This document shows positions 48,736 to 59,716 of a stretch of DNA of 64,000 bases, one piece after another. The notes under the pieces are model-generated. The model ran no database searches. It had not been told where the DNA came from and saw nothing but the letters and a program-made list of their open reading frames with translations. Source of the stretch: Salvelinus alpinus (lineage: Eukaryota; Chordata; Actinopteri; Salmoniformes; Salmonidae); the NCBI RefSeq assembly GCF_045679555.1, contig NC_092099.1, positions 9,284,076-9,348,075 of the forward strand, read 5' to 3'. Position numbers and translations under genes: made by a program. Position 1 is the stretch's first letter. The number at the start of each line of letters is the position of its first letter.

Positions 48736-51394
48736 CTAGAGTGAGACGGGACAAAAGCAGGGCAACATGGGGCTTTAGATACATCTTTAGATACATTTTA
48801 ATGATTATTTAATAAGTCGCAGGTCCGGGCTGAGCAAAGGGGTACAGTCACTCCTCAATGCCCCCTCCATATGGCTGGAGTGGAGCCCCACAGAATTGGT
48901 TAACTAAGGTACACAGCCAACCATTGAGTGCAGCGAGAATACTTGTGCTCTGGCAAAGGGGAGCCTTTGAGCACCCACACCAAAGAGAGAGACAGCTGGG
49001 AATAAAACACACAACAAACATAAACAAAGCAAGCTGTTTAAGTGACACAAACTCAATTAAGAGCCAATGAGCTTTGGAGTTTGCTGTCGGCTATTAGCAT
49101 ATGCTGCCCTTCTCCATGTGCTAATTTAATTATAAACACTTGGTAGGATACCTCATCCTTCCTTGGGTCTATCCTGTCTGCTGTTTGCAATTTTCGTGAA
49201 TGGGGTTTGGTAATGTCCCACACCCAACATTAAGTCATAAAACATATGGGCCATGCATATACAGTATTGGTTTACAAACTAGAATTCCAATGGAAAAATA
49301 TAGATTTACCGTAATGCCATAAAAGTTTGTATTGTCACGTGCACTAGTATAGTGAAATGCCTTTCTTGCTCTTTCCCAACAACGCAACAATACTATAAAA
49401 AATAAATTATTAACAAGTAAAGTAGAATAAAAACACACGAGAAATAGAAATAAGACGAACACGAGAAAAGACAGCCAAAGGTGAGTTGAATTTCCAATGT
49501 GTTCTTACTCTGCGTTCAACCATCTAAAAGCACAACCAAATTCCAATGGAGAAAAAAAAAGACGGATTTTTGGTTTAGTTGTCACCCAAATGTCTATCAC
49601 TGCGCTTACAACCATTTAAAAGCACAGCAAAGTTCAACTGGGAACACTATGTCCGATATGTTGTGCAGAACCATATTACCTGGATTGCGCAGATTATTAC
49701 AGCAATTGTGAAGATCTCCACAGACCTGCGACGAGCCAACAACCTACGCATTCTATCTTGAACATGCATGATTACATAAGAAGACATGTATAGTTACAGT
49801 AACCTCAAAATGTGCTATCCACGCAGAAGAAAAATCTCCTTCAAATGTTGATATTTGGTTGCATTGACAACCAAAACACAATTAAATATCACTAAATAGC
49901 ATAACATTTTAAATCAACCAGTGCTTTGAATCCTGGATTAAATGTAATCAATAGCTGTTGATGACTTTGCAAATGCTATACCGGCCTAAATAGGATAATT
50001 GATGACATTTGACATAAAGTATGATAACATACCATTTGCTCTGTATAACCTACCCTTTGGAATGACTTCCATTGTAACAGTGACTATATTTCGTTTTTAA
50101 GTGGATATCTCTCAAATAGCACATTGGTAATAATAGTCAGTGACAAATATCATAGCTGGGCTTGGTTAAAACTCTGGATGGGAGACCAAAGGGTAGCTGC
50201 AGATAGATCAATTCTCCAGTAGGAGGTGCTGCCCAGACCATTTTTGCCTGATCGTGGATATAATGTTGAAGATCTAACATTGTTTTAAAAGTACAAATTC
50301 AACATATTTTACGTGAGGTTCGGCTATGTTGAAATTTGGTTACCAAAATGACATAATCCTGGGGTTGAAATGTCACCCTTTAAAACAATAGTTTATGTTG
50401 ATGACTTTTTTTCAAATCCAATGTATTTTCCACATTTTCCAAGTCACAATAAATTGACAAATTACATTGAAACAAAATGGATTCAACCAGTTTGTGCCCA
50501 GTGGGAGTCTACTGTGATAGACTATTTGGTCAAGTCATAGCCATTACACATTCTCAGTTATCCTGTTGACTATTTCTACATGCAAGTGCATATAATTACG
50601 ACCATGTGGGATATTGGGCCAGATATAGCCTATTGCAGGAGCTTTTGCACCAGTTTTTATGTAGCTTTTCAATCTTTGAATGGAACAGATTCAAAAGCTT
50701 ATCTTTCAAGCAAAGAATCGCATTGTTTATACGTGTAATCTCATTGCATAATCTAACATGATTCTGATAACATATACTTTTTCAGTAATTAGGCTATTTG
50801 TATTTTCTGCTCACCGCTTGTGTTCCATATTGCATTGGTTTGATTCTTGTAACCATTCTTCATGCATTCATCCAAATATGACTTGGGGTCGCAGCCGGAT
50901 ATCAATATTTCTCTCAGGAGGGCAATGTAGGCAATGGCGAGTCTCAGGGTATCAATCTTGGACAGGCGCTTTTCGTAAGGAAAGGTGGGCACGTGGCATC
51001 GCAGCTCTTCGAACGCCGAATTGATACTCAGCATCCTCTTCCTCTCCCGGATATTAGCGGCGTGTCGCTGGATCTTGAACGGGTGATGGGGCACAAACCG
51101 CAGCGGCCTGCGCTTGCTCATCTCATGGGTCTCGTCCGCGGAGGAGCTGTCCACTTCAGCACCGGCGCCAAGGCTGGGAGACTGCGAGTCCAGGTCTGTG
51201 AAGGTCAGCTGCGCGTCCGGGAACATGGACTGGCCACCGAACGAGGACCATGGCGAAAGCTGGCCGGTGACCGTGGTGCAGTCAAAGAGTAGACTGTCCA
51301 ACTGGGCCTGGAACTGGAAGTTAAGGTCCATCTGGCCACAGAAATCAAAGTCTGTAGTGCCATCTTGATCCAAGTCAAATAATACATCTTCCAT
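48698..51394 (-). CDS. bHLH transcription factor, PTF1A/FERD3L/Fer family, two exons
   Basis: 205 residues from join(51394-50815, 48735-48698) on the minus strand. A bHLH factor expected to bind E-boxes as a heterodimer with E proteins in the nucleus. Residues 1-90 are acidic and Ser/Gln-rich with no known domain (opens [18 protein letters not shown]). The basic region is about 110-121 ([12 protein letters not shown], Glu117 the expected E-box contact), helix 1 [16 protein letters not shown], loop [11 protein letters not shown], helix 2 [15 protein letters not shown] to about 164. The [15 protein letters not shown] wording places it with PTF1A, FERD3L and Drosophila Fer proteins. The tail ends [16 protein letters not shown]. 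The ATG at 51394 has a strong context (AAAATGG). It is a tandem neighbour of twist2 on the same strand, as FERD3L is of TWIST1. Whether it should be called ferd3l-like, ptf1a-like or Fer2-like needs a tree. Confidence 0.93.
49325..49455. mobile_element. LINE 3'-tail fragment
   Basis: TATTGTCACGTGCACTAGTA and TAGTGAAATGCCTTTCTTGC resemble the 3' tails of the L2/CR1-like LINEs elsewhere in the window (TTTGTCACATGCGC, TACAGTGAAATGCTTAC). Confidence 0.6.
49456..50505. mobile_element. Element with TGTGCCCAGTGGG end, copy 1 (5S-like segment inside)
   Basis: Shares four ordered blocks with 52596-57244: TTCAACCATCTAAA with AGCACAACCAAATTCCAATG, then CAATAGCTGTTGATGACTTT, then GGGCTTGGTTAAAAC, then ATTCAACCAGTTTGTGCCCA. 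The right end TGTGCCCAGTGGG (50493-50505) is the exact reverse complement of the left end of copy 2. At 50155-50187 GCTGGGCTTGGTTA and GGATGGGAGACC resemble the 3' half of 5S rRNA. Confidence 0.65.
50815..51394 (-). CDS. Exon 1 of the Fer/PTF1A-type bHLH gene
   Basis: 580 nt with the start codon and the whole bHLH domain. It ends AACACAAGCG at the donor GTGAGC, leaving one base of a split Asp codon. Reading through the donor would add GEQKIQIA and a stop, which is intronic sequence. Confidence 0.93.
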
Positions 51395-51589
51395 TTTAAA
51401 GTCTTATTGTTCAATTCAATAAGCTGTTTTTACCCGGCAGGAGAAAACGTGTAGCTTGCTGCACGAAATCAGTGCCTAGTTTAAAAGTCCCTAGTTCAAA
51501 ATAAAGTGCTTGTGAGGACCGTTTGATTGTGCGCTACACGTCACTTGTAATCTCTGGACTGTGTGACACGCGCAGCACACATCCCGAGC

Positions 51590-51597
51590 ATTAAATA
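51590..51597 (-). promoter_or_regulatory. Candidate TATA-like box of the bHLH gene
   Basis: TATTTAAT on the minus strand, about 200 nt before the ATG at 51394, within a GC-richer stretch (CGCGCAGCACA nearby). Position is plausible for a core promoter; evidence is motif only. Confidence 0.3.
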
Positions 51598-52595
51598 GTT
51601 CCTGGGCTTCCATGTCTGGCCGCGGGGTGCTCGCAGCAGGGGGCGCGCGTATATTCTAAAGGCTTGAAAAGGACCTAATTAGGACACATGCCCCCCCCTA
51701 ATAGATCACTCATTGCCTTTTAAAAAGCGGAGCTAGATACAAAGGAATCAGTTGATCTTCAAATTACCGACGGAAGAAAAACACGTGTCCAATTATAAAC
51801 TTTACTCAAGTTGTTCCCTATACAGCGAGCAAAGAGTAGCCTTATATTTACAAAGAAAACGACGTAGACTATTTGCCATTCGTTCCTTGAGAGGCCTCAT
51901 GCCCAGTTTTGCCCCGCGTCTAGCACTTGGTCAACCGGGTGGCATCTGAATAGAATAGCTTTATAATTAGATCTCAGTTCGTGCCACACAATACTGTCAG
52001 AAACATATGATAGCACTCTCAATTATCCAGCGACACAGCCCCCAATTTAAGACTTCGTTGATAGGCCTACAAAACGAGCAACGTAAGACAAGTAAATGAC
52101 GTTGAGGGTGTTGGTACAACAATACAGATCGAATTTTAAATGCAAGGGGCTTCCATTGCAATAGTCTATGTTGTAGCAAACCTGAGTATGGTCTGATGCA
52201 AGTCAGGCACGTATCATTTTCCTGCATCAACTTGTCTATTGCATTTTGTCTTAACACTTGCTATTAGAAAACAACAAAAGCAAGCTGAAACAAAACTATT
52301 TTTATTCATGATTATTATTTTTGGTCTGTTCACCACACAAAGCAAGTAAATTCGCAAAGTCTATTACTTTCATTAGGCCTGTGACAGATAGAAGGACATA
52401 GCCTCTAATTACGGCGAAAGTTAATGAAATGTTGAGTCTGCTATATGTTTTTTATGTATTCACTAAATATGTTTACATTTTCTAACATAAGTGTTTGATT
52501 TAACCAGTCTTTACGATTTGCGTTGAAAAGGGAGTGTTTGTCATTGCAAACGCAGAAAGCAAGGCCTGCTTTCTCTTTAGTGGTTAGAGTACCAA

Positions 52596-55500
52596 CCCAC
52601 TGGGCACACCACGTCATTTCAACGTGGGCATTTGGGTAATAATTGATTGAGACATTGAAACCTTTATTCATCCACTCAAAAAGACAGACAGAAGTTTATT
52701 GAATTCCCAATGTGTTGTCACCATGCTTTCAACCATCTAAAGGCACAACCAAATTTCCAATGGAAAAACAATGTCAGATTGTTGGTTTAATTGCCATCTA
52801 AATGTGTTATCAGTGCGCTTTCAACCATTTAAAAGCACAACACAGTTCAAATGGGAATACAACGCCAGATATTTTGTACAAAAACGTATGCTTCATCTAA
52901 TAGCAGAACCAAATTACCTGGTTTGCAGTTGATATTACATTAAACATAGTGCATAACATGAGTAATCACATCAAATAAATAATCATCTTCAGAAATATCT
53001 TTGTCAAATCAACAAAAATATCTCGGGCTGATGGTGAGAGTTGGAGACTTTTTGGGATGAAGTGGGTGACAACACATGGTTGAAGGAAGGACATGTCAAA
53101 ATGCAGAATTTTGGCACTTCAGCAAGCCTTTATTCATATAAAAAAATAGTATTTATTGAATTCTCCATGTGGTCTATATTAAAGGGCACTCAATTTAATA
53201 TAACAGTCTTTAAAATATATATATATATATTGGTGCACAATTCCTACCTAAAATACTGATTCAAAGGGATGCACATTTCAAAATGTCGCCACGGATGTGT
53301 TACTCATTTTAAGTTAAAGTCAATACCGTTACATTAGTTTCTAAGATAGCCTTTAACTTTAAGCCATTTACTATATTATAAAAGTGTTTGGTTGATAATG
53401 CAACCAAATGTCAACATTTAAAAGAGATGTATCTAATGCTTCAATAGCTACATCTGAGCCACTGGGTTAATCCTAATCTTTAACTTCTATTTTTGGTTTA
53501 GTTGGAGATGTGAATCAAACATATAATTTGTTAAGTTGTCAACAAGTTAATAGGCTATTTACTGTACAGCAAAAGCGATGTTGAATTATGTTTGGTTGTC
53601 ATCACAACCAAACATCAACATTTAAAGGAGATTTTGTGCCACTGAGTTAGTCTGGCTTTGATTCCAGGTTGTCAAATAATGTATAATTGATATGTTGGAT
53701 TCACGTCTCCAAATCAAATCAAACTGTAAATGCACTTTTTTTTAAAGTTGGATTTGATGTTGGCCTATTCTTTAACATAGATTTTTGGTTGAGATAGAGA
53801 TGTGAATCCAACATATTAATCATTAACTTGAAGATTACATTTGAAATCAACCAAAGCTTGAAACACTAGGCCTATATGTATTGTCTATTTTAGTTGAACC
53901 TTGGGTTGAATTTAATCAATAGCTGTTGATGACTTTGCAAATGCTATATAGGCCTCAATAATATAAGCTTCATTCTATAGCTAGAGGACTCCTGATATCT
54001 CCAGGAGTGATTTTTTTTGTCTTTATCTGTTCTAGCACTGTCTTTTTGCTAGCTTAGGCCTTCTATTTTAAGTGCTGCACGATTTCCCGGTGGCTTACCT
54101 GGTGTGTGAACTGCTGACTGCTCATAATTTGCAGATAGTCGTTGACACATCAACCAGGATCAAGGGGCAGGGCAATGAGGGACTTGTTTTGGTAATCAGT
54201 GTGTATTGGAGGGGGAGTGGTTTCACCTCTCCTAGGCAATCAGCAATTATTGTTATTTATTCAGTCTCCTCTGGTTTCTCAGCGGCAGCTGTAAGCGGCG
54301 GCCGTGTCAGTGGTGGGAACAAAGACGATTTTGCCGAGATGTCCTGCTGAGTTATTCAAGGAAACAAAGGAGGTATTCACACCACCCTCTCACTTGAGTA
54401 TCTTACCTAGTTATTTACAGATTCTAATTTTGATATATTTTTTTAGCTTCGTCAACTATGTGTGTTTTCTATACCTGTTCACACCTCTACCTGTAGGCTT
54501 TACAGACGCGCTCCACCCCTTGGCTGCAACCCTTCTAATTTAGTGTACCCTGCGCGCACAACCCATGTGGAATTCCGGGTCTCTGGCAACGTTTGGAACT
54601 GCCGATCTGCGTTGAAGAACGCTGAGTTCATCTCAGCCTATGCTGCCCTTCAGTCATTTTACTTTTTGTCCCTGACGGAGACATGGATCACCCCAGAGAA
54701 CACTGCTACTACAGCTGCTCTTTCTTCATCTATGTTTTCTCTCATAGTCCAATAGTATGTGGTCGTTGCGGTGGTAGCATAGGTCTACTAATTTCTCCTA
54801 AGTGGAGATTTTCTCACCTGTCCATCTCATTTGAATTCCATGCTGTCACTTGTACACTCAAGCTTAACATTATTGTTATATTGCCCACCAGGTGCCCTTG
54901 GAGAGTTCTTCAATGAGCTTGACACCTTGATAAGCTAATTTCCTGACGATGGCTCACCGCTCTTCGTACTTGGAAACTTCAACCTTCTGACGTCTGCCTT
55001 TAATTTCTTTCTAACTTTCTCTTTCCCCTCCTTGCCTTTTGACCTCACCCTTTCCCAATCCCCTCCAACTCACAAGGCAGGCAATATGCTTGACCTCATC
55101 TTTACTAGAGCCTGCTCACTGCAACCCCCCTCCAGGTCTCTGATCACTACTTTTTCATTTTCTGTCTCCCTTTCCTCCAACCCTAACCACTCAGCCCCTA
55201 CCCAGATGGTCATGCACTGTCACAATCTTCGCTCTCTCTCTCTCCCACTACTCTCCCTCTTCTATCCTATCATCTCTCCCTTCTATTAAATCCTTCTATC
55301 TTCTGTCTCCTGATTTCTGCCTCGTCGACCCTAACTCTCTTCCCTTTAGGCATGCTATGACTCGCACTGTCCCTTTTCGTCCCGGCCGGCTCGGCCCTCC
55401 CCTCCTGCTCCGTGGCTGAGTGACTCATTTCGAGCTTACAGAACAGGGCTGCGGGCAGCGTAGCAAAAAATGGAGAACTAAACTTCCGTAGGACATATCA

Positions 55501-57244
55501 TCCTTCCACTCCCTCCTATCTACCTTCTCTTCCAACTGTATCCACTGCTTAAGCCACTTTATACCACTTTAAATATCAAGCTTCAAGCTCTAACCCTAGG
55601 AAACTCTTTTCCACCTTCTCCTCCCTCCTTAATCCTCCTCCCCCTCTGCGGATGACTTGGTCAATCACTTGACGACATCCGCTACTCATTCACTCAGCCT
55701 ATTGAGTCCACTGGTCTAACTCACACAGAACTACCCTATGCCTTGACCTCTTTCTCCCCTCTCTCGCCAGATGACATCCTGCGACTAGTGAGGTCTGTCC
55801 ACCCGACAACTTTCCCGCTCGACCCCATCCCCTCCTCCCTTCTTCAGATCATCTCTGGAGACCTTCTCCCATTCCTCACTTCACTCATCAACTCATCCCT
55901 GACCACTGGCTGCGTCCCCTCTGACTTGAAAATGGCCTGAGTTGCACCCCTCAAGAAACCAACACTCAACTCATCTGACATCAAAAACTATAGACCTGTA
56001 TCCCTTTCTTTTCTTTCCAAAACACTTGAGCATGCTTTCTCTGATCAACTTTGTTGTCTCTCTCAGAAAATTATTCTTGACCCGCACCAGTCAGGCTTCA
56101 AGACGGGTCACGCAAACAAGACTGCTCTTCTCTATGTCACGGAGGCTCTACACACTGCCAAAGCTGACTCTCTCCTCTATTCTCATCTTACTAGATCTAT
56201 CCGCTGCCTTTGACACCGTGAACCATCAGATCCTCCTGTCCACTCTCTCAAGGCTGGGCGCCTCAGGCTATGCACACCACACAACAACCTGTCGTTCTCT
56301 GCAAACATCAAGTCACTGACCCGCTCCTGCAGGTTCATGCTCTACAACATCCTTAGAGTACGACCCTACCTCACACAGGAAGCAGCGCAGGTCCTAATCC
56401 AGGCACTTGTTCTCTGTTTGGACTACTGCAACTCGCTGTTGGCTGGGCTCACCACTTGTGCCATCAAACCCCTGCAACTTATCCAGAACGCAGCAGCCTC
56501 CCTGTTTACAGTTTACAAGCGGCACTCGTCTAACCTTCCCAAGTTCTCTCATGTCACGCTGCTCCTCTGCTCACTCTACTGGCTTCCAGTTGAAGCTCGC
56601 ATCCACTACAAGAGCATGGTGCTTACCTGCGGAACTGCCCCTACCTTCAGGCTATGCTCAAACACTACACCCCAACCCAAAACGCTCTGTTCTGCCACCT
56701 CAGGTCTCTTGACCCTCCCACCCCTACGCGAGGGCAACTCCCGCTCAGCTCAGTCCAAGCTCTTCTCTGTCCTAGCACCCCAATGGTGGAACTAGCTTCC
56801 CCTGAAGCTAGGACAGCAGAGTCCTTGCCCATCTAATGAAAACATCTGAAACCCTACCCTTTCAAACAGTATCTTAAATAATCCTCCTGTAAGTCGCTAT
56901 CAAAGTTAGGCAGCACTGGGCTTGGTTAAAACACTGGATAGAAGACCAAATGAATAGATGTAGATATATCAACCCCCCCCCAGTGGGAGGTGCTATCCAG
57001 CCTACTGTTTTTCTCTGATAGTGGATATAACGTTGAATATCTGACATTGTTTCAAAGCTACAAATGCAACGTATTTTATAGTTTGTCTGTTAAATTGATT
57101 ACCATGATAACATATTCCTGTGGTTGAAATGTCACTCAAAACAACAGTTTACTTTTTTCAAATGTATTTCCCACGTAGACTCCGTCACAATACGTTAGCA
57201 AATTACGTTGAAACAACATTGATTCAACCAGTTTGTGCAGTGGG
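52596..57244. mobile_element. Element with CCCACTGGGCACA ends, copy 2, split by a LINE
   Basis: Left end CCCACTGGGCACA at 52596-52608; right end TGTGCAGTGGG at 57234-57244 (two bases lost). Left internal blocks (52700-52930 and 53400-53960) and right blocks (56910-57230) match copy 1. The LINE at about 54480-56900 lies between them. The 5S-like GGATAGAAGACC is at 56937-56948. No transposase was found, so the element class is open. Confidence 0.6.
54480..56900 (+). mobile_element. Non-LTR retrotransposon (CR1/L2/Rex1-like), defective
   Basis: Plus-strand endonuclease region: NCRSALKNAEFISAYAAL and LTETWITPENTATTAAL near 54600-54720, then GLLISPKWRFSHLSI. Reverse transcriptase start near 55760 (DDILRLVRSVHP, SSLLQIISGDLLPFLTSL), NYRPVS near 55990, HQSGFKTGHANKTALL near 56085. 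The tail has LDYCNSLLAGL near 56425, LYWLPVEARIHYKSM near 56575, LPPLREGNSRSAQSKLF near 56720. The block with the catalytic YADD is absent: SRLGASGYA runs straight into the late THTTTCRSL-like region. It is not the same family as the LINE in the hdac4 intron. The upstream limit may be nearer 54090. Confidence 0.85.
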
Positions 57245-57950
57245 AAGGCTCTATTCCGTTACGTGTCATGCTGTTATATGCCACACTCCATCAAGAAGGC
57301 ATATAATTGTTCAAAGTTAGGAGCACTCATTTGTTCCAAGCGACTTAGGAAACAAACGCTTACCAGCTGTTTACACTTTACAAGCGGCACTCGTCTAGCC
57401 ACAGCAGCCCAAAATCTGTCCACCAAAATAGAGCCCACGAAGTGAGGAATTTGTATGGATGTCAATGAGAGTGTTGAATTTGGTCAACAGCAAAACAAAT
57501 ATTGCTAATTTGCTACGTGAGGATAATTTGATTGAATAGAAGTTTCATAATGGTTAGGTTGTTACGATTGCACTGATGTAAGCAGGCATTTCGGCAACTT
57601 TGAAAAAAATGACTTTATATTGGAGTTTTGCCTGTTGTCATAGAAGACTCATGGGTACAATCAATTTTAGCATGGACATTGCCATTGAGGGCTTCCACCA
57701 TTTTTAAAGTACCCATCTAGATGGGGATTCCTACAAATTGGGAGCAATCAGCCAATGAAGAAAATGGACTACTTTGAAATGGAGAGCCTCAATGTCTCAA
57801 TGCCCATGCTGTCACAGATGGTATAATGGCACAGATAAATGATGTCTTCTATCTATCTCTATGGCCTGTTGTTCAAAGACTTATCTGCCCTCTAATTGGC
57901 TAGAATGATCTCGCCTCCTACCGCCTGCCTTCCATCTTTGAGGACATGTA

Positions 57951-59353
57951 CACTACTGTTCAAAAGTTTGGGGTCACTTAAAAATGTCCTTGTTTTTGAA
58001 AGAAAAGCACATGTTTTGTCCATTAAAATAACATTCAAATTGATCAGAAATACAATGTAGACATTGTTAATGTTGTAAATGACTATTGTAGCTGGAAATG
58101 GCATTTTTTATGGAATATCTACAGTTGAAGTCGGAAGTTTACATACACTTAGGTTGGAGTCATTAAAACTCGTTTTTCAACCACTCCACAAATTTCTTGC
58201 CAAAACTATAGTTTGTTAACAAGTCAGTTAGGACATCTACTTTGTGCATGACACAAGTCATTTTTCCAACAATTGTTTACAGACAGATTATTTCACTTAC
58301 AGGTCACTGTATCACAATTCCAGTGGGTCAGAAGTTTACATATACTAAGTTGTCTGTGCCTTTAAACATCTTGGAAAATTCCAGAAAATTATGTCATGGC
58401 TTTAGGATCTTCTGATAGGCTAATTGACATCATTTGAGTCAATTGGAGGTGTACCTGTGGATGTACCTTTTTGCTTGACATCATGGGAAAAGCAAAAGAA
58501 AAATTGAAGAGCAAATTGGGAGCAATTTCCAAACGCCTGAAGGTACCACGTTCATCTGTACAAACAATGGTACGCAAGCATGAACACTATGGGACCACGC
58601 AGCCGTCATGCTGCTCAAGAAGGAGATGCGTTCTGTCTCCTAGAGATGAACGTACTGTTTTTGAGAAACAGATGCCTCACAAGTCCTCAACTGGCAGCTT
58701 CATGAAATAGCACCCGCAAAACACCAGTCTCAACGTCATCAGTGGAGAGACGACTCCGGGATGCTGGCCTTCTAGGCAGAGTACCTCTGTCCAGTGTCAG
58801 TGTTCTTTTGCCCATCTTAATCTTCTATTTTTATTGGCCAGTCTCAGATATGGCTTTTCCTTTGCAACTCTGCCTAGAACAGCGTCCCGGAGTCGCCTCT
58901 TCACTGATGATGTTGAGACTGGTGTTTTGCGGGTACTATTTAACGAAGCTGCCAGTTGAGAACTTGTGAGGCATCTGTTTCTCAAAATAGACACACTAAT
59001 GTACTTGTCCTCTTGCTCAGTTGTGCACCGGGGCCTACCACTCTTTCTATTCTGGTTAGAGCCAGTTTTCGCTGTTCTGTGAAGGGAGTAGTACACAGAG
59101 TTGTATGAGATCTTCAGTTCACAACATGCCATTGGAACACAGGAGTGATGGTTGCTGATAATGGGCCTCTGTATGCATATGTAGATATTCCATAAAAAAT
59201 CTGCCGTTTCCAGCTACAATAGTTATTTACAACATTAACAATGTCTGCACTGTATTTCTGATCAATTTGATGTTATTTTAATGGACAAAACATGTGCTGT
59301 TCTTTCAAAAACAAGGACATTTCTAAGTGACCCCGAACTTTTGAACAGTAGTG
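57951..59353 (-). mobile_element. Tc1/mariner element with long inverted repeats, rearranged
   Basis: Ends CACTACTGTTCAAAAGTT and AACTTTTGAACAGTAGTG are exact inverse copies, flanked by TA (57949-57950 and 59354-59355). The inverted repeats extend about 180 bp, to the TATGGAATATCTAC words near 58118 and 59185. A minus-strand transposase piece at 59132-58797 (helix-turn-helix region, ELKISYNSVYYSLHRTAKTG, then GRPRCTTEQED, ending LRWAKEH) is intact as a frame but truncated at both ends. Inside lie a foreign Tc1 fragment at 58132-58660 and an inverted duplication. Confidence 0.88.
58132..58660 (+). mobile_element. Sleeping Beauty-type Tc1 left end plus transposase N-terminus
   Basis: Starts CAGTTGAAGTCGGAAGTTTA after a TA. 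It carries both direct repeats of the left IR/DR (outer at 58132; inner AGTGGGTCAGAAGTTTACAT near 58322), GACATCATTTGAGTCAATTG, and then the transposase start at 58483 (LGAISKRLKVPRSSVQTM, later LSPRDERT). The piece stops abruptly near 58660 and joins the other Tc1. The right end is missing, so it cannot be mobile on its own. Confidence 0.88.
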
Positions 59354-59481
59354 TACATGTATTTCCATTGTTAGAGCGGTCACTTGACTATCTTTTCGAT
59401 AAAGTAGACAATCTTTGGCCACTCTAGCCTCACCCTCATGTGGTTGCTAACAAGCTAGCAGGCAAGCTAGGTAGTGCTAGG

Positions 59482-59716
59482 CAGGTGCACAACTTTAGTT
59501 TTAGAAGTGGGGGGGACATAATTTTTATTTATTTAATTACATTTTTTAATCCAGGATAAACACTCCAAACAGACTACCCGACTGCTCGGAGGCGTCCGCA
59601 TGGTCCTAAAGCACACCGTTGCCTCGTTTTCTATCACACTCAAATGATAAAACTGGGGGGGACAAAAGTGTCATTTCAAAATGTCCCCCCCGTCCCCAGT
59701 GAAAGTTGCGCCCCTG
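59482..59716. mobile_element. hAT-like MITE
   Basis: Begins CAGGTGCACAACTTTAG and ends GAAAGTTGCGCCCCTG, inverted repeats sharing CAGG.GC.CAACTTT. The inner GGGGGGGACA and TGTCCCCCC mirror each other. Flanks GTGCTAGG (59474-59481) and GTGATGGG (59717-59724) match at 6 of 8 positions. Confidence 0.7.

Larger units (their letters stand above)
48736..50814 (-). other. Intron of the Fer/PTF1A-type bHLH gene
   Basis: 2079 bp, GT...AG on the minus strand. About half is mobile DNA: a LINE tail fragment at 49325-49455 and a repeat with a CCCACTGGGCACA-type end at 49456-50505. The rest shows no feature. Confidence 0.85.

Noticed and set aside
50155-50187. A working 5S rRNA gene
   Set aside because: Only about 30 bp resemble the 3' half and the rest of the 5S sequence is absent; a derived segment at most.
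50789-50814. C-terminal GEQKIQIA on the Fer-type bHLH protein
   Set aside because: It is read-through past a good splice donor; the in-phase exon at 48735-48698 gives a better ending.
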